From Acidipropionibacterium jensenii DSM 20535 (GTDB taxonomy: Bacteria > Actinomycetota > Actinomycetes > Propionibacteriales > Propionibacteriaceae): a stretch of 64,000 bases of DNA. Shown in pieces: positions 6,850 through 16,275 of the stretch. How positions within the stretch are numbered: the stretch's first letter is position 1; the number at the start of each line of letters is the position of its first letter. Both the position numbers and the translations under genes were made by a program. The stretch spans positions 1-64,000 of the forward strand of contig NZ_AUDD01000006.1 in the NCBI RefSeq assembly GCF_000425285.1, given 5' to 3'. The notes beneath the pieces were generated by a model. That model saw only the letters and a program-made list of their open reading frames with translations. It had not been told where the DNA came from and searched no databases.

Positions 6850-8745
6850 ATGAGCTTCCCTGGCATGGTCCGTACCGGCGGGATGCGGCGGATCGACGAG
6901 ACCGCCCAGCGCGCCATCAACGCCCAGGCTCCCCGGATCGAGAACCTGCGCGGTCGGGCGATGAGCCTGTTCGCTCCTTATCGGGGCCGCATCGCGGTCA
7001 CCTGCATCATCGTGGTGGTGAGTGCGGGACTGGGAGTCATCCCGCCGCTGCTGGTCAAGAGGGTCTTCGACGAGGCTCTCTTCCCACCCGGCAGTCATCC
7101 GGTGATGGGTCTGTTGGCCGGACTGGTGGCGGCGATGATCGGCTTCTACCTGCTGGCGGCCGCGCTCAACGTGTTCCAGACCTGGCTCACCGCAACGGTG
7201 GGCAACTCGGTGACCGGCGACCTGCGGGTCAGGCTCTACGAGCACCTCCAGGAGATGGAACTGGGGTTCTTCACCCATACCCGCACCGGCGTTATCCAGT
7301 CACGGCTGCAGAACGACGTCGGCGGGGTCTCCAGCGTGCTCACCTCCACCGTCACCTCGATCCTCGGCAATGCCGTCACCGTGATCGCGTCCCTGGTGGC
7401 CATGGTGCTCATCGACTGGCGCCTCACCGTGGTCGCCGTCATCCTGATGCCCGTCCTGGTCGTGGTCCAGCGCAGGGTCGGTCAGATCCGCGCCCGGATC
7501 GCCGGCCAGACCCAGGAGTCGTTGTCCGAACTCACCGCGATCACCCAGGAGACGCTGTCGGTCTCGGGGGTGCTGCTCGCCAAGTCGTTCAACCGGCAGG
7601 CCGCCGAGGCCGCCCGGTACCGGACCGAGAACCGGAACCAGGTCGGTCTGCAGGTCCGCCGTGCGATGAGCGGGCAGAGCTTCTTCGCCGTCGTCCAGGT
7701 TCTGATGGCGTCGGTGCCGGCCATCATCTATCTGCTCGCCGGATGGCTGATCATCGGCGGCTGGTCCGGTCTCACCGCCGGCGCCGTGGTGGCCTTCACC
7801 ACCGTCCAGGCGAGGCTGCTGAACCCGCTGGTCGGCCTCATGCGGGTGACCCTGGAGGTCCAGACCTCCCAGGCCCTGTTCGCCCGGATCTTCGAGTACC
7901 TCGACCTGGTTCCGGCGGTCCGCGACAGGCCCGACGCCTGCCCGGTCGCCGAGGCCCCCGGACCCCGCGGGCGCATCGTCCTGGACGCCGTCACCTTCCG
8001 GTACCCCGACGCCGCCCCCGGCTCCAGGCCGACCCTCGACGATGTGAGCCTGGTCGCCGAACCGGGTCAGCACATCGCCCTGGTCGGACCCTCGGGATCG
8101 GGGAAGTCCACCATCCTCTCCCTCATCTCACGGCTCTACGAGGCCTCCGAGGGCCGTGTCGTCTACGCCGGTGCCGATGTGCGCACCCTTCAGTCGGCCT
8201 CCCTGATCGACGACATCGGGATCGTCTCCCAGGAGACCTACCTCTTCCACGCGAGCATCGCCGAGAACCTGCGCTACGCCCGGCCCGGGGCCTCCGACGA
8301 GGAGCTGATCGAGGCGTGCACCGCCGCCAACATCCACCACGTCATCGTCGGCTTCGAGCACGGCTACGACACCGTGGTGGGGGAGCGCGGGTACCGCCTC
8401 TCCGGAGGCGAGAAGCAGCGCATCGCGATCGCCCGGGTCCTGCTGAAGGATCCGCCGGTGCTCCTCCTCGACGAGGCGACGTCCTCCCTCGACACGGTCT
8501 CCGAGCACCTGGTCCAGGAGGCGATCGACGCCCTGGCCCACGGCCGCACCACGCTGACCGTTGCCCACCGGCTGTCGACTGTCGTCGACGCCGACCTGAT
8601 CCACGTCATCCGGGACGGCCGCATCATCGAGAGCGGCGGCCACGCCGACCTGATGGCCCGGGGCGGGCTCTACGCCGAGCTGGCCGCCCAGCAGCTCGCC
8701 GGGGGTGTCGCCATCCGAACACCGGCGACCGGACGGACGTCGTGA
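6850..8745 (+). CDS. ABC exporter half-transporter (fused permease and ATPase)
   Basis: 631 aa: six membrane helices in the first 330 residues, then a nucleotide-binding domain. Walker [11 protein letters not shown]-loop SQETYLF, signature LSGGEKQR, Walker B VLLLDEATSSLD and switch His in VAHRLS are all intact. This is the MsbA/LmrA-like type IV exporter layout (drug, lipid or peptide export); one chain probably homodimerises. ATG 6850 has no ribosome site but a TATCAT hexamer exactly 12 nt upstream, so the mRNA is probably leaderless. Substrate not predictable. The downstream gene is a broken cyclotransferase-like gene. Confidence 0.93.
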   Translation: MSFPGMVRTGGMRRIDETAQRAINAQAPRIENLRGRAMSLFAPYRGRIAVTCIIVVVSAGLGVIPPLLVKRVFDEALFPPGSHPVMGLLAGLVAAMIGFYLLAAALNVFQTWLTATVGNSVTGDLRVRLYEHLQEMELGFFTHTRTGVIQSRLQNDVGGVSSVLTSTVTSILGNAVTVIASLVAMVLIDWRLTVVAVILMPVLVVVQRRVGQIRARIAGQTQESLSELTAITQETLSVSGVLLAKSFNRQAAEAARYRTENRNQVGLQVRRAMSGQSFFAVVQVLMASVPAIIYLLAGWLIIGGWSGLTAGAVVAFTTVQARLLNPLVGLMRVTLEVQTSQALFARIFEYLDLVPAVRDRPDACPVAEAPGPRGRIVLDAVTFRYPDAAPGSRPTLDDVSLVAEPGQHIALVGPSGSGKSTILSLISRLYEASEGRVVYAGADVRTLQSASLIDDIGIVSQETYLFHASIAENLRYARPGASDEELIEACTAANIHHVIVGFEHGYDTVVGERGYRLSGGEKQRIAIARVLLKDPPVLLLDEATSSLDTVSEHLVQEAIDALAHGRTTLTVAHRLSTVVDADLIHVIRDGRIIESGGHADLMARGGLYAELAAQQLAGGVAIRTPATGRTS

Positions 8746-8761
8746 AGCACACTGGACCGCG

Positions 8762-9361
8762 ATGAACGCCGATCACGTCTGGTACGTCAGTTACGGGTCG
8801 AACATGAACGCGTCCCGGTTGGCCTGCTACCTCCAGGGTGGCCGGCCGCCCGGTGCGCGGGTCAGCTACCCCGGAGCCCGCGACCACACCCCGCCGGTCG
8901 CCGACGCCGCGGTGATGCTTCCCGGGCGGCTGTTCTTCGCCGGCACATCCTCGGTCTGGGGAGACGGGATGGGCTTCTACGACCCCGACTGCCAGGGCCC
9001 GACACCCGGTCGCGCCTAACTCATCAGCACCGAGCAGTTCGTCGACGTCGCCACCCAGGAGATGCACCGGGAACCGGGAGGCAGCAGTCCGCTGGAGGCG
9101 GTGGTGAGGGCCGGGGTGCCCGGCGGTCGCCATGTCGCGGGCCCCGGCCGCTACGAGACCCTGGTCCGGGTGGGCCAGCGGGAGGGGGTCGCGATGCTCA
9201 CCTTCACCTGTCCCGAACGCGCAGCGGACGTGGTGCCCAACCAGCCCGAGCAGCGCTACCTGCGGATGCTCAGCGAGGGCCTGTCCCAGGCCCACGGCTG
9301 GAGCCCGGCGCGCTGCCGGCGGTACTTCGCCAGCTGCGGGGTCGACGACGCCGTCGCCTGA
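8762..9361 (+). pseudogene. Gamma-glutamylcyclotransferase-like protein interrupted by TAA
   Basis: ATG 8762 opens a frame with WYVSYGSNMNASRL near its start, the YGSN motif of gamma-glutamylcyclotransferase-fold proteins (some actinobacterial members are labelled histone deacetylase). A TAA at 9017-9019 stops it after 85 codons, but the same frame continues to 9361 with good protein sequence (ISTEQFVDVATQEMHREPGG and onward to a total of 199 codons). The context -GRA-stop-LIST- suggests a TAC (Tyr) to TAA change. No restart site with a clear ribosome site is visible, so the gene is probably inactive in this strain, unless the base is a sequencing error. Confidence 0.65.
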
Positions 9362-9447
9362 GGCCTCTCTCCGGACACCCGGGACGAAACCCTCTGCCAC
9401 CTAGAGTGGTCCGGGACCGTCGCCGGCCGGACAACAGGAGGACCACG

Positions 9448-9825
9448 ATGGCTCAGGCCAGACGCGCGAACGTCTCTGACTACTACTCGAAACTGCCCGG
9501 GGTGGCTCAGCCGCACCTGGGCGAGCTGCGACGACTGTGCCAGCAGGAGCTTCCCCGTGCCGAGGAGGTGCTCCACTGGAACACCCCGGCATTCGTCCAG
9601 GACGGCACCCGGCTGGTGATGCTGCAGTCGTTCAAGAAGCACGCCTCACTGAGGTTCCCCACCCGGTACTTCTCCACCGTGGCGGAGGACGTCGCCTCGG
9701 CGGGATTCGATGCCGGAGCCGGCTTCATCAAGCTGCCCTACGACACCGGGCTTCCGGTTGATCTGCTGAGTCGGCTCATCGCCGGGCGCCGCGACGAGTT
9801 CGAGTCCACCGGGGCGGCGTGGTGA
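9448..9825 (+). CDS. DUF1801 domain protein
   Basis: 125 aa from ATG 9448 behind an AGGAGGACC ribosome site. The domain spans most of the protein: VSDYYSKLPGVAQPHLGELR, then EEVLHWNTPAF and ASLRFPTRYF. These small alpha-beta proteins (YdhG/YdeI-like) have no firmly established biochemical function. The stop overlaps the GTG of the next gene (ogt) by GTGA, so the two are translationally coupled. This might hint at a role near DNA alkylation repair, but that is inference. Confidence 0.85.
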   Translation: MAQARRANVSDYYSKLPGVAQPHLGELRRLCQQELPRAEEVLHWNTPAFVQDGTRLVMLQSFKKHASLRFPTRYFSTVAEDVASAGFDAGAGFIKLPYDTGLPVDLLSRLIAGRRDEFESTGAAW

Positions 9826-10349
9826 GTGCCGGGACCGAGGCCCTCGAGGCCTCCTACCGCATCCTCCAGACCCCGATCGGAGCGCTGCTGGTGGCCTCGA
9901 CCGGCCGGGGACTGGTGCGGATCGCCTTCGACAACGAGGACTTCGACGATGTGCTGGACACGCTCTCGCGGACCCTCGGCGCCGGCCTGAGTCAGAACCC
10001 GGAGCGCCTCGAGGACGCCGCCCGGCAGATCGATGAGTACCTCACCGGGGGGCGACGGACCTTCGACCTGACGGTCGACCCGACCGTCCTGGTCGGGTTC
10101 CGGGGCGCCGTGCAGGCCGATCTTCCCGCAATCGCCTATGGCACCACGGCCACCTACAGCGAGGTCGCCGCACGACTGGGCCGGCCTCGCGCGGTGCGGG
10201 CGGTCGGCAGCGCATGTGCCACCAACCCCGTGCCCCTGGTGCTGCCCTGCCACCGGGTGGTGCGCAGCGACGGTCAACTGGGCGGCTACCGCGGCGGGCT
10301 GGCGACCAAGGCCTTCCTGATCGCGCTGGAGGCCGACACGGCACGCTGA
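9822..10349 (+). CDS. ogt: Methylated-DNA--protein-cysteine methyltransferase
   Basis: 175 aa from GTG 9822, overlapping the previous stop. It removes methyl groups from O6-methylguanine by transferring them to its own cysteine. The active site PCHRVV is present in the run VPLVLPCHRVVRSDGQLGGY, preceded by the DNA-binding helix with YSEVAARLGRPRAVRAVGSA (arginine finger in the PRAVR stretch). The N-terminal ribonuclease-H-like half is of normal length. A suicide enzyme acting in the cytoplasm on alkylated DNA. Confidence 0.95.
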   Translation: MSAGTEALEASYRILQTPIGALLVASTGRGLVRIAFDNEDFDDVLDTLSRTLGAGLSQNPERLEDAARQIDEYLTGGRRTFDLTVDPTVLVGFRGAVQADLPAIAYGTTATYSEVAARLGRPRAVRAVGSACATNPVPLVLPCHRVVRSDGQLGGYRGGLATKAFLIALEADTAR

Positions 10350-10444
10350 ACCCACCGGGTGCGGCCGGCCCTGGTGCCGGTGTGCGTTCTGTCGGTCCTC
10401 GTCGTGTCGGTTCGCAGCCCTGCTGGTCCTCCTTCTGGCGGACC

Positions 10445-11011
10445 TCAGGCCTGCCACTGGATGCCGGCCCCGGCGAACTCCTGGATCACCGCCGGGACGG
10501 CGTCGGGGTGCACCGCCGCGGTCAGGGGGCCCAGAACCCGGGTGGAGAACCCCTCGTGGGCGGCATCAAGTGCGGTGGCCCGCACGCAGTAGTCGGTCGC
10601 GATGCCGCAGACGTCGACCCGGTCGATGTCGTGGTCCCGCAGCCATCGCGCCAGCGTCACCCCGTCGTCACCACCGCCGATCGTGCCCTCGAAGCCTGAG
10701 TAGGCGGCCCGGTAGGAGCCCTTGTCGAAGACGGCGTCGAACCGACTGCCCCCCAGCGCGGACTGGAACTGTTGGCCGGGAGTACCCACCACGCAGTGCG
10801 GCGGCCAGCTGTCGATGAAATCGGGATGGTCGGAGAAGTGATCGCCCGGGTCGATGTGGTGATCGCGGGTGGCGACCAGTGCGCTGTACCCGTGGTCGGA
10901 CTCCAGCAGCCGGGCGACATTCGCAGCCACAGCGCTTCCGCCGTCCACCCCCAACGATCCGCCCTCGCAGAAGTCGACCTGGACGTCGACGACGATGAGT
11001 GCCGTGGCCAT
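10445..11011 (-). CDS. pncA: Nicotinamidase (isochorismatase-fold amidohydrolase)
   Basis: 188 aa. It converts nicotinamide to nicotinate in NAD salvage. The catalytic Asp is in LIVVDVQVDFC, the Lys in VFDKGSY and the Cys in GIATDYCV. The metal-binding Asp/His set appears in TRDHHIDPGDHF. The same family activates pyrazinamide in mycobacteria. ATG 11011 has GGGAGAA upstream. The 285 bases between it and the histidine kinase gene hold no gene I can support, only short repeats such as two CAACCGGT copies near 11067-11087. Confidence 0.93.
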   Translation of the reverse strand: MATALIVVDVQVDFCEGGSLGVDGGSAVAANVARLLESDHGYSALVATRDHHIDPGDHFSDHPDFIDSWPPHCVVGTPGQQFQSALGGSRFDAVFDKGSYRAAYSGFEGTIGGGDDGVTLARWLRDHDIDRVDVCGIATDYCVRATALDAAHEGFSTRVLGPLTAAVHPDAVPAVIQEFAGAGIQWQA

Positions 11012-11296
11012 GAGTTCTCCCAGTCTGGTGACAACAGTCAGGAATGAACCTAGTCGGGCCGGTCAACCGGTTGGGTCGCTCAACCGGTCCCGCCGGTCGG
11101 GCGACTGCAACCCCCGGCCGAGGCTGACCGAAAGTCGGGTCCGGGACCGGCAAAGTCCGGACGAAAGTTGCTGGTCAGATGGCCTTCGAGGGAGTTGAGT
11201 GGGTGGTGTCGGGTCCCTGGCCCGACGAGGGATCTGGGGACTACGGCGTCCCGGTCGGCCAGCCGTTGGTCGACCAGGACGCGCGTGGCCGGAGCC

Positions 11297-12529
11297 TCAG
11301 GCCGCGAGATCCTCGGGCAGACTCAGCGTCGCGATCCAGCCATCCCTGCCGGGCGCCGGTTGGGCCGACACCGAGCAGTGCAGTTCCTCCGCCTTCTCCC
11401 GAAGACCGCGAATGCCGAGCCCTGTGGACACGTCGAGTCCGGCCCTGGCCTTCTCGATGGTGTTGCTGAGGGTGATCTGCAGGACGCCGGAGCAGGTACT
11501 CGCGCGGATCGTCACCCGGGAGCCCAGCCCGCCGTGTTTGACGGCATTGGTGACCGCCTCGCTGAGGAACCGTTCCAGCAGGAGCCGATGATCCTCCGGG
11601 GGAACCAGGGAGGCCGCGTCGGGACTGATGCTGATGGTCACCTCGTCCCCGATCGCCTCCAGATCCTGGGCCGCATCGGTGATCATCGTCTCCACGGGCT
11701 CGGCCCGGGGGGCGCCCGAGACGGGTACCGGTGATCCGATGACCGGGTCGCCCTCGCCGTCGAGCAGGCGCAGCACCCGCCTCAGTTCGTCGAGAGCCTT
11801 GCGGCTGGTGGTCTCGACGGTCTCCAGCAGGGCCGCGTCCTGATCGGGATCCTGCTGGTGGCTCGGCCGTCTGGTGCGAGCGGCCGCCAGGGCGGCGATG
11901 ATCACGGTGAGCTCGTGGGCGACGTAGTCGTGCATGTCGTGGGCCAGACGCTGGCGCTCGTGCTCGGCGGCCTGTTCGGCCTGCTTCTGGATGGCGGCGA
12001 TGCGTCTGTCCTGGAGACGCCGTTCGGCCCGGGACCCGAGCAGGGCGCGCAGGGCCATTCCCAGGGCCGTGCTGGCCGAGAGCAGGAAGGCACCGGTCCA
12101 CAGGATCGGCACCGGGGTATGGACCCACTGGATCCACCGGATCGCGATGCCAATGGTCCCCACCACCATCACGACACCGTTGATGATGATGAACGGCAGG
12201 GTGCAGGTGGCCGTAACAGCCACACACACCAGCGGGCTGACCAAAACGGTGGGAGCGATACTCCCACTAACGATGGTGACTGGAATCGCGAGCCAGGCCA
12301 GTACAGCTCCGATCCTGGGGAACCAGCACACGATCCCCAGGGCCAGCCCACCCAGGACGACACGGAGAAGGTCCACGAAGGAGCCGTGGGATCCGAGCCT
12401 CGTCGATGCGCCGACGAGATCATCCATGTTGAACAGCAGGGCGAAACAGGACACCACGATGGCCACCGGGCGCGGCACGCGATGAGGAACTCGCCAGAAT
12501 CCCTCTCGCGCAGCCGCGTCCGATGTCAT
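11297..12529 (-). CDS. Two-component sensor histidine kinase (HisKA_3, NarL type)
   Basis: 410 aa. Residues 1-165 hold several membrane helices with almost no extracellular domain, suggesting detection of a membrane or lipid-borne signal. The DHp helix has the phospho-acceptor His near residue 200 (RLAHDMHDYVAHEL). The HATPase_c domain shows an N-box (LSEAVTNAVKHGG) and a G-box (STGLGIRGLREKAEEL). It lies 45 bp behind a small secreted-peptide gene on the same strand, and its probable partner regulator is divergent at 12936. The resulting pair is DesK/LiaS-like in layout. Confidence 0.92.
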   Translation of the reverse strand: MTSDAAAREGFWRVPHRVPRPVAIVVSCFALLFNMDDLVGASTRLGSHGSFVDLLRVVLGGLALGIVCWFPRIGAVLAWLAIPVTIVSGSIAPTVLVSPLVCVAVTATCTLPFIIINGVVMVVGTIGIAIRWIQWVHTPVPILWTGAFLLSASTALGMALRALLGSRAERRLQDRRIAAIQKQAEQAAEHERQRLAHDMHDYVAHELTVIIAALAAARTRRPSHQQDPDQDAALLETVETTSRKALDELRRVLRLLDGEGDPVIGSPVPVSGAPRAEPVETMITDAAQDLEAIGDEVTISISPDAASLVPPEDHRLLLERFLSEAVTNAVKHGGLGSRVTIRASTCSGVLQITLSNTIEKARAGLDVSTGLGIRGLREKAEELHCSVSAQPAPGRDGWIATLSLPEDLAA

Positions 12530-12574
12530 GTCCTGTGATGTCCTGTCAATCAGTCTCGCCCGGCCAGCCGGGGT

Positions 12575-12754
12575 TCACCGGCAGTAGGCAGGCAGCCAGA
12601 AGCAGATCATGGAGGAGAGCCCCTGGGTCGAGACCGTCGAGGTTGATCCCCGATTGGAGCTGACCGGAGCGGCATTGGCCGGCAGTGCCCCGAGGCCCAG
12701 GGAGGCGCCGAGCAGGCAGGCGGCGACGATGGAGGCGAGTGAACGACGTCTCAT
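12575..12754 (-). CDS. Small secreted peptide (59 aa) in the two-component locus
   Basis: ATG 12754 has a good ribosome site (GGAGAAA, seven bases upstream). The product has a classical signal peptide: MRRRS, a hydrophobic core, then ALPANAAP with cleavage after ANA. The mature part is about 31-32 residues, rich in Ser/Thr, and ends in the hydrophobic stretch MICFWLPAYCR with two cysteines seven residues apart. It sits on the same strand as the kinase gene, 45 bp ahead of it, so the two are probably cotranscribed. It could be a signalling peptide sensed by the kinase, an antimicrobial peptide, or a stress-induced small protein. I recognise no family. Confidence 0.65.
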   Translation of the reverse strand: MRRRSLASIVAACLLGASLGLGALPANAAPVSSNRGSTSTVSTQGLSSMICFWLPAYCR

Positions 12755-12935
12755 GGCAGTTTCTCCTGTGCTGTTGAAAAAGATCGTGAAAGGGAGTTCT
12801 TCGGAACCCGTGATTCGTGGGGGCTTCCCGACCCGATGGCCCACCCGGCGCGAGTCGTTGTGAAGAAGCTAGCACCCGGAAGAAGGGATTCTCCCTCTGC
12901 CGCTCCCATCTGCACCCACCCGATACGCTGAGCGC

Positions 12936-13661
12936 GTGGGGAAGCTGAGAATACTTGTCGTCGACGACGATCCGGTGCTGCGTGAGGGGCTCGCTGCGCT
13001 GCTGCGGTTCGACCAGGGTCTGGACACCGAGGTGGTCGGGACTGCCCGAGACGGTCAGGAGGCTCTGGTCCGCTGCATCGCCGACCCGCCGGACGTGGTG
13101 GTGATGGACATCAGGATGCCGCGGATGAATGGCATCGAGGCCACCCGAAGAATCGTCCGGGAGCATCCCGAGATCAAGGTGCTGGCCCTCACCACCTTCA
13201 CCACCCAGGAGTACGTCGCACCGATGCTCGCGGCAGGGGCGAGTGGCTACCTGGTCAAGGACAGCACCGATGAACTGGTCGGGGCGGTCCAGGCCGTTCT
13301 CACCGACGAGTTCTACATCTCCCCGAAGGTCTCCAGCGTCCTGGTGAGAATGGCGATGGATGACCAGTCCAAGACGTCGACTGCCTCTCCCGAGGCGTGC
13401 GGCGGGCCCGGACCGGACCTCGATCCGCCGACGCGTCACCGCCTGATTCTCACCGATCGTGAGGAGGAGTCGGTGCGGTGGCTGGCTCACGGATACTCCA
13501 ATGCCGAGATAGCCTCCGCCATGGGGGTCTCGGTCGGGTCCATCAAGGGCTACCTCGCCAGGGCCGCTGAGAAGATGGGGGTGCGCGATCGCGTCCAACT
13601 CCTCATCCTGGCGACCCAGCTCGGCATGGTGACCCCGCGGATTGACGACGAAGGGCTGTGA
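12936..13661 (+). CDS. Response regulator, NarL/LuxR family
   Basis: 241 aa. The receiver domain (about 1-125) has the acidic pocket LVVDDDPVLREG, the phospho-acceptor Asp in VVMDIRMPRMNG and the Lys in GYLVKDS. The C-terminal LuxR helix-turn-helix is LTDREEESVRWLAHGYSNAE followed by IASAMGVSVGSIKGYL. The GTG start at 12936 has a TACGCT hexamer exactly 12 nt upstream (12924), so it is probably leaderless. The gene is divergent from the secreted-peptide and kinase genes and is the obvious partner of that kinase. The MHS transporter downstream may be cotranscribed or a target. Confidence 0.92.
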   Translation: MGKLRILVVDDDPVLREGLAALLRFDQGLDTEVVGTARDGQEALVRCIADPPDVVVMDIRMPRMNGIEATRRIVREHPEIKVLALTTFTTQEYVAPMLAAGASGYLVKDSTDELVGAVQAVLTDEFYISPKVSSVLVRMAMDDQSKTSTASPEACGGPGPDLDPPTRHRLILTDREEESVRWLAHGYSNAEIASAMGVSVGSIKGYLARAAEKMGVRDRVQLLILATQLGMVTPRIDDEGL

Positions 13662-13738
13662 CCCCGAGGCGTCTCTTCGGAGACACCGCTATTCGGAGAC
13701 GCCACAGGGACAGCAGCGACACGGCAGGGGAGCACATC

Positions 13739-15256
13739 ATGGGAACCACAGATGACTCGGGAGTCGCAGCGCAACCGGGGCAGACCGGCGGCCGTCGACG
13801 CCTGGAGGTCTCCGACGTCACCGTCGTGAGGCCCGAGGTGTTGAGGAGGACACTCGCCGGGACGATCGTCGGCAACCTCATGGAGTGGTACGACATCGGG
13901 GTCTACGGCTATCTCGCCGTGATCATCGGGAGGATGTTCCTGCCCGGAGGATCCACCACCGCCCAGAACCTGTTCTCCCTGGGGGTCTTCGCCGTCACCT
14001 TCATCGCCCGGCCCCTCGGCGGGGTGGTGCTCGGCCAGTTCGGCGACCGGATGGGCCGCCAGAAGGTGCTGGCCTTCACCCTGCTCATGATGGCCTCGGC
14101 CACCTTCCTCATCGGCATCCTGCCGGACTACGCGAAGATCGGCTTCTGGGCGCCGATCCTGCTCATCGTGCTCAAGCTCCTCCAGGGGTTCTCGACCGGC
14201 GGGGAGTACGCCGGCGCCACCACCTTCCTCACCGAGTTCGCCCCCGACCGGCGCCGCGGATTCCTCGCCTCGTTGCTGGACGTGGGTTCCTACCTCGGAT
14301 TCGCATCCGGAGCGGCGGTCGTCTCGATCCTCCAGCTGACACTCTCGCCCTCCTTCATGGAGGGGTGGGGATGGCGCATCCCCTTCATGCTGGCACTGCC
14401 CTTCGGCGTCGTCGCGCTGTACTTCCGCTCCCGGATCGAGGAGACCCCGGCCTTCCAGGAGGCGCAGAAACTCCAGGAGAGCGAGGCCGCGACGGGTCCC
14501 CGCTCGGTGCGTTCCCTGATCGGCGCCTTCTGGCGGGAGATCCTGGTCGCCATCACCCTGGTGGCCGCCGCCAACACCGCCGGATACGCCCTGACCAGCT
14601 ACATGCCGACCTATCTCACCAGCACCCTGGGCTATGACGAGACCCACGGCAATCTGCTCACCCTGCCGGTCCTGGTCGTGATGTCGCTGTGCATCCCGCT
14701 GGCCGGTGCCCTCTCCGACCGGATCGGCCGTCGCACGGTGCTGCGGATCGCCTCGGTCGGCGGGGTGGTGCTCGCGATTCCGGCCTTCCTGCTGATGATG
14801 CACGGGGTGATCTGGTCGACCCTGCTCGGTCTGTTCGTGCTGTCGGTGCCGGTGGCCCTCTACGTCTCCAATCTGGCCTCCTGCCTGCCCGCACTGTTCC
14901 CCACCTCCTCGCGCTACGGCGGGATGGGAATCTCCTACAACGTGGCGGCGGCACTGTTCTCGGGAACCGCCCCGTTCATCATGGAGGCCCTGGTGGCGAT
15001 CACCGGCGAGCCGCTGGCGCCCGCCTTCTGGGTGATCCTCACCTCGATCGCCGGATTCATCGCGATCTTCTTCTTGCCGGAGTCGGCGCGCCGTCCGCTG
15101 CCGGCCGCGATGCCGGCCGTCTCCACCCCGGCCGAGGCCCAGGCCCTGGTCGACGGACAGGACGACAACCCCGACCTGGACGTCGACGAGCTGTTCCGGC
15201 GGTTCGACGAGGAGAGAGACGTCACCACATCCGGATCGGCCTCCGGGTCGCGCTGA
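13739..15256 (+). CDS. MFS transporter, metabolite:H+ symporter (ProP/MHS) family
   Basis: 505 aa from ATG 13739 (AGGGGAG upstream); an upstream in-frame start at 13658 is unlikely. Twelve membrane helices. Typical MHS features: NLMEWYDIGVYGYLAVIIG in helix 1, RPLGGVVLGQFGDRMGRQKV in loop 2-3 and QGFSTGGEYAGATTFL in helix 4. Family members import proline, betaine, citrate, alpha-ketoglutarate or shikimate with protons. The precise substrate is open. It follows the response regulator by 77 bp on the same strand. The cytoplasmic tail is acidic. Confidence 0.88.
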   Translation: MGTTDDSGVAAQPGQTGGRRRLEVSDVTVVRPEVLRRTLAGTIVGNLMEWYDIGVYGYLAVIIGRMFLPGGSTTAQNLFSLGVFAVTFIARPLGGVVLGQFGDRMGRQKVLAFTLLMMASATFLIGILPDYAKIGFWAPILLIVLKLLQGFSTGGEYAGATTFLTEFAPDRRRGFLASLLDVGSYLGFASGAAVVSILQLTLSPSFMEGWGWRIPFMLALPFGVVALYFRSRIEETPAFQEAQKLQESEAATGPRSVRSLIGAFWREILVAITLVAAANTAGYALTSYMPTYLTSTLGYDETHGNLLTLPVLVVMSLCIPLAGALSDRIGRRTVLRIASVGGVVLAIPAFLLMMHGVIWSTLLGLFVLSVPVALYVSNLASCLPALFPTSSRYGGMGISYNVAAALFSGTAPFIMEALVAITGEPLAPAFWVILTSIAGFIAIFFLPESARRPLPAAMPAVSTPAEAQALVDGQDDNPDLDVDELFRRFDEERDVTTSGSASGSR

Positions 15257-15268
15257 GGCCGGTCGACG

Positions 15269-16123
15269 ATGTCACGAGTCTCCAGAGCCAGGGTCGCCGC
15301 GAGCGTCGAGCGGTACTGGGCCGACCAGGTCGAGCTCATGAGATCCCTGCCCGACGACCTCGCGCAGCGCCAGGCCGACGCCGTCCACGATCTGCGCGCG
15401 GCCGGACGCCGACTGCGCGCCACCATCCGGATCTACCGCCCGCTGCTGCACCAGAAGCAGGCGGTCCGGCTGCTCGACGAGCTCAGTCACTACAACGACG
15501 TCCTCGGGCGGGCACGCGACGCCGAGGTCGCCACCCAGCACGTCGCCGAGGTGCTGGACGCCGTCCCGGAGGGATCGGAGCTGGCCGGCGCCCGGGATCT
15601 GATCGATCGGCTCCGCCAGGAGCAGGAGCGCACCGCGAGGACGGCCGAGGAGATGGTCCACTCGCCGGCCGCGACCGCGCTGGTCGATGCCCTTGCGACG
15701 TTCTGCACCGACCCGTGGCGCAAGTCGGTGGGACGCGGCGGACGGGGACCCGGCCGGTCGCGGATCCTCAAGCGGGTGGCCTGGGCCGAGAGCCGGGCGA
15801 TGGCCGTCTGGGAGCAGTTGGACGGAGCAGGACTGGTGAGCCCGACGCTGGCTCCCACCCGGCACCGGCTGCGACGCCGGATCAAGGCAGCCCGCTACGC
15901 CCACGAGTCCCTCACAGACACCGTGAAGGGCGCTGCCCAGCGCGCCGAGGCCTTCGCCCGGGCCTCCGACGTCCTGGGACAGATGCAGGACGCCGTGGTC
16001 CTCGAGGGAGTGCTGGCAGCCGACGGCGGGGAGGCCGCCAGGACGGTCCTGGCGGTGCTGCGGGAGCGCAGTGAGCAGGCCGCCGGGCAGGCGACCGCGA
16101 TCATCGGCGAGGCGCTGTCGTGA
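15269..16123 (+). CDS. CHAD domain protein
   Basis: 284 aa, all-helical, starting at ATG 15269, 12 bp after the transporter. The CHAD pattern of conserved histidines and basic residues is clear: VHDLRAAGRRLRATIRIYRP near residue 40, then LSHYNDVLGRARDAEV, and RRRIKAARYAHESL in the second half. CHAD proteins bind inorganic polyphosphate through this basic groove and often sit on polyphosphate granules. Propionibacteria store polyphosphate, so such a role is plausible (inference). No CYTH triphosphatase domain is fused. Confidence 0.85.
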   Translation: MSRVSRARVAASVERYWADQVELMRSLPDDLAQRQADAVHDLRAAGRRLRATIRIYRPLLHQKQAVRLLDELSHYNDVLGRARDAEVATQHVAEVLDAVPEGSELAGARDLIDRLRQEQERTARTAEEMVHSPAATALVDALATFCTDPWRKSVGRGGRGPGRSRILKRVAWAESRAMAVWEQLDGAGLVSPTLAPTRHRLRRRIKAARYAHESLTDTVKGAAQRAEAFARASDVLGQMQDAVVLEGVLAADGGEAARTVLAVLRERSEQAAGQATAIIGEALS

Positions 16124-16275
16124 TCTGCCGCTTCCCGGTCCCGCCGGCAGGTCGAGCACGTCTCACCGGCAGGTCGAGCCGGGCTGCCGCGGATCCCCGG
16201 ATGTGGCACCATTGGCGGTGCGCTCGCACAGGGCGGGTTTGCGGCCTTCACGGCTCCAGCGCAGGAGGGGTCCAC

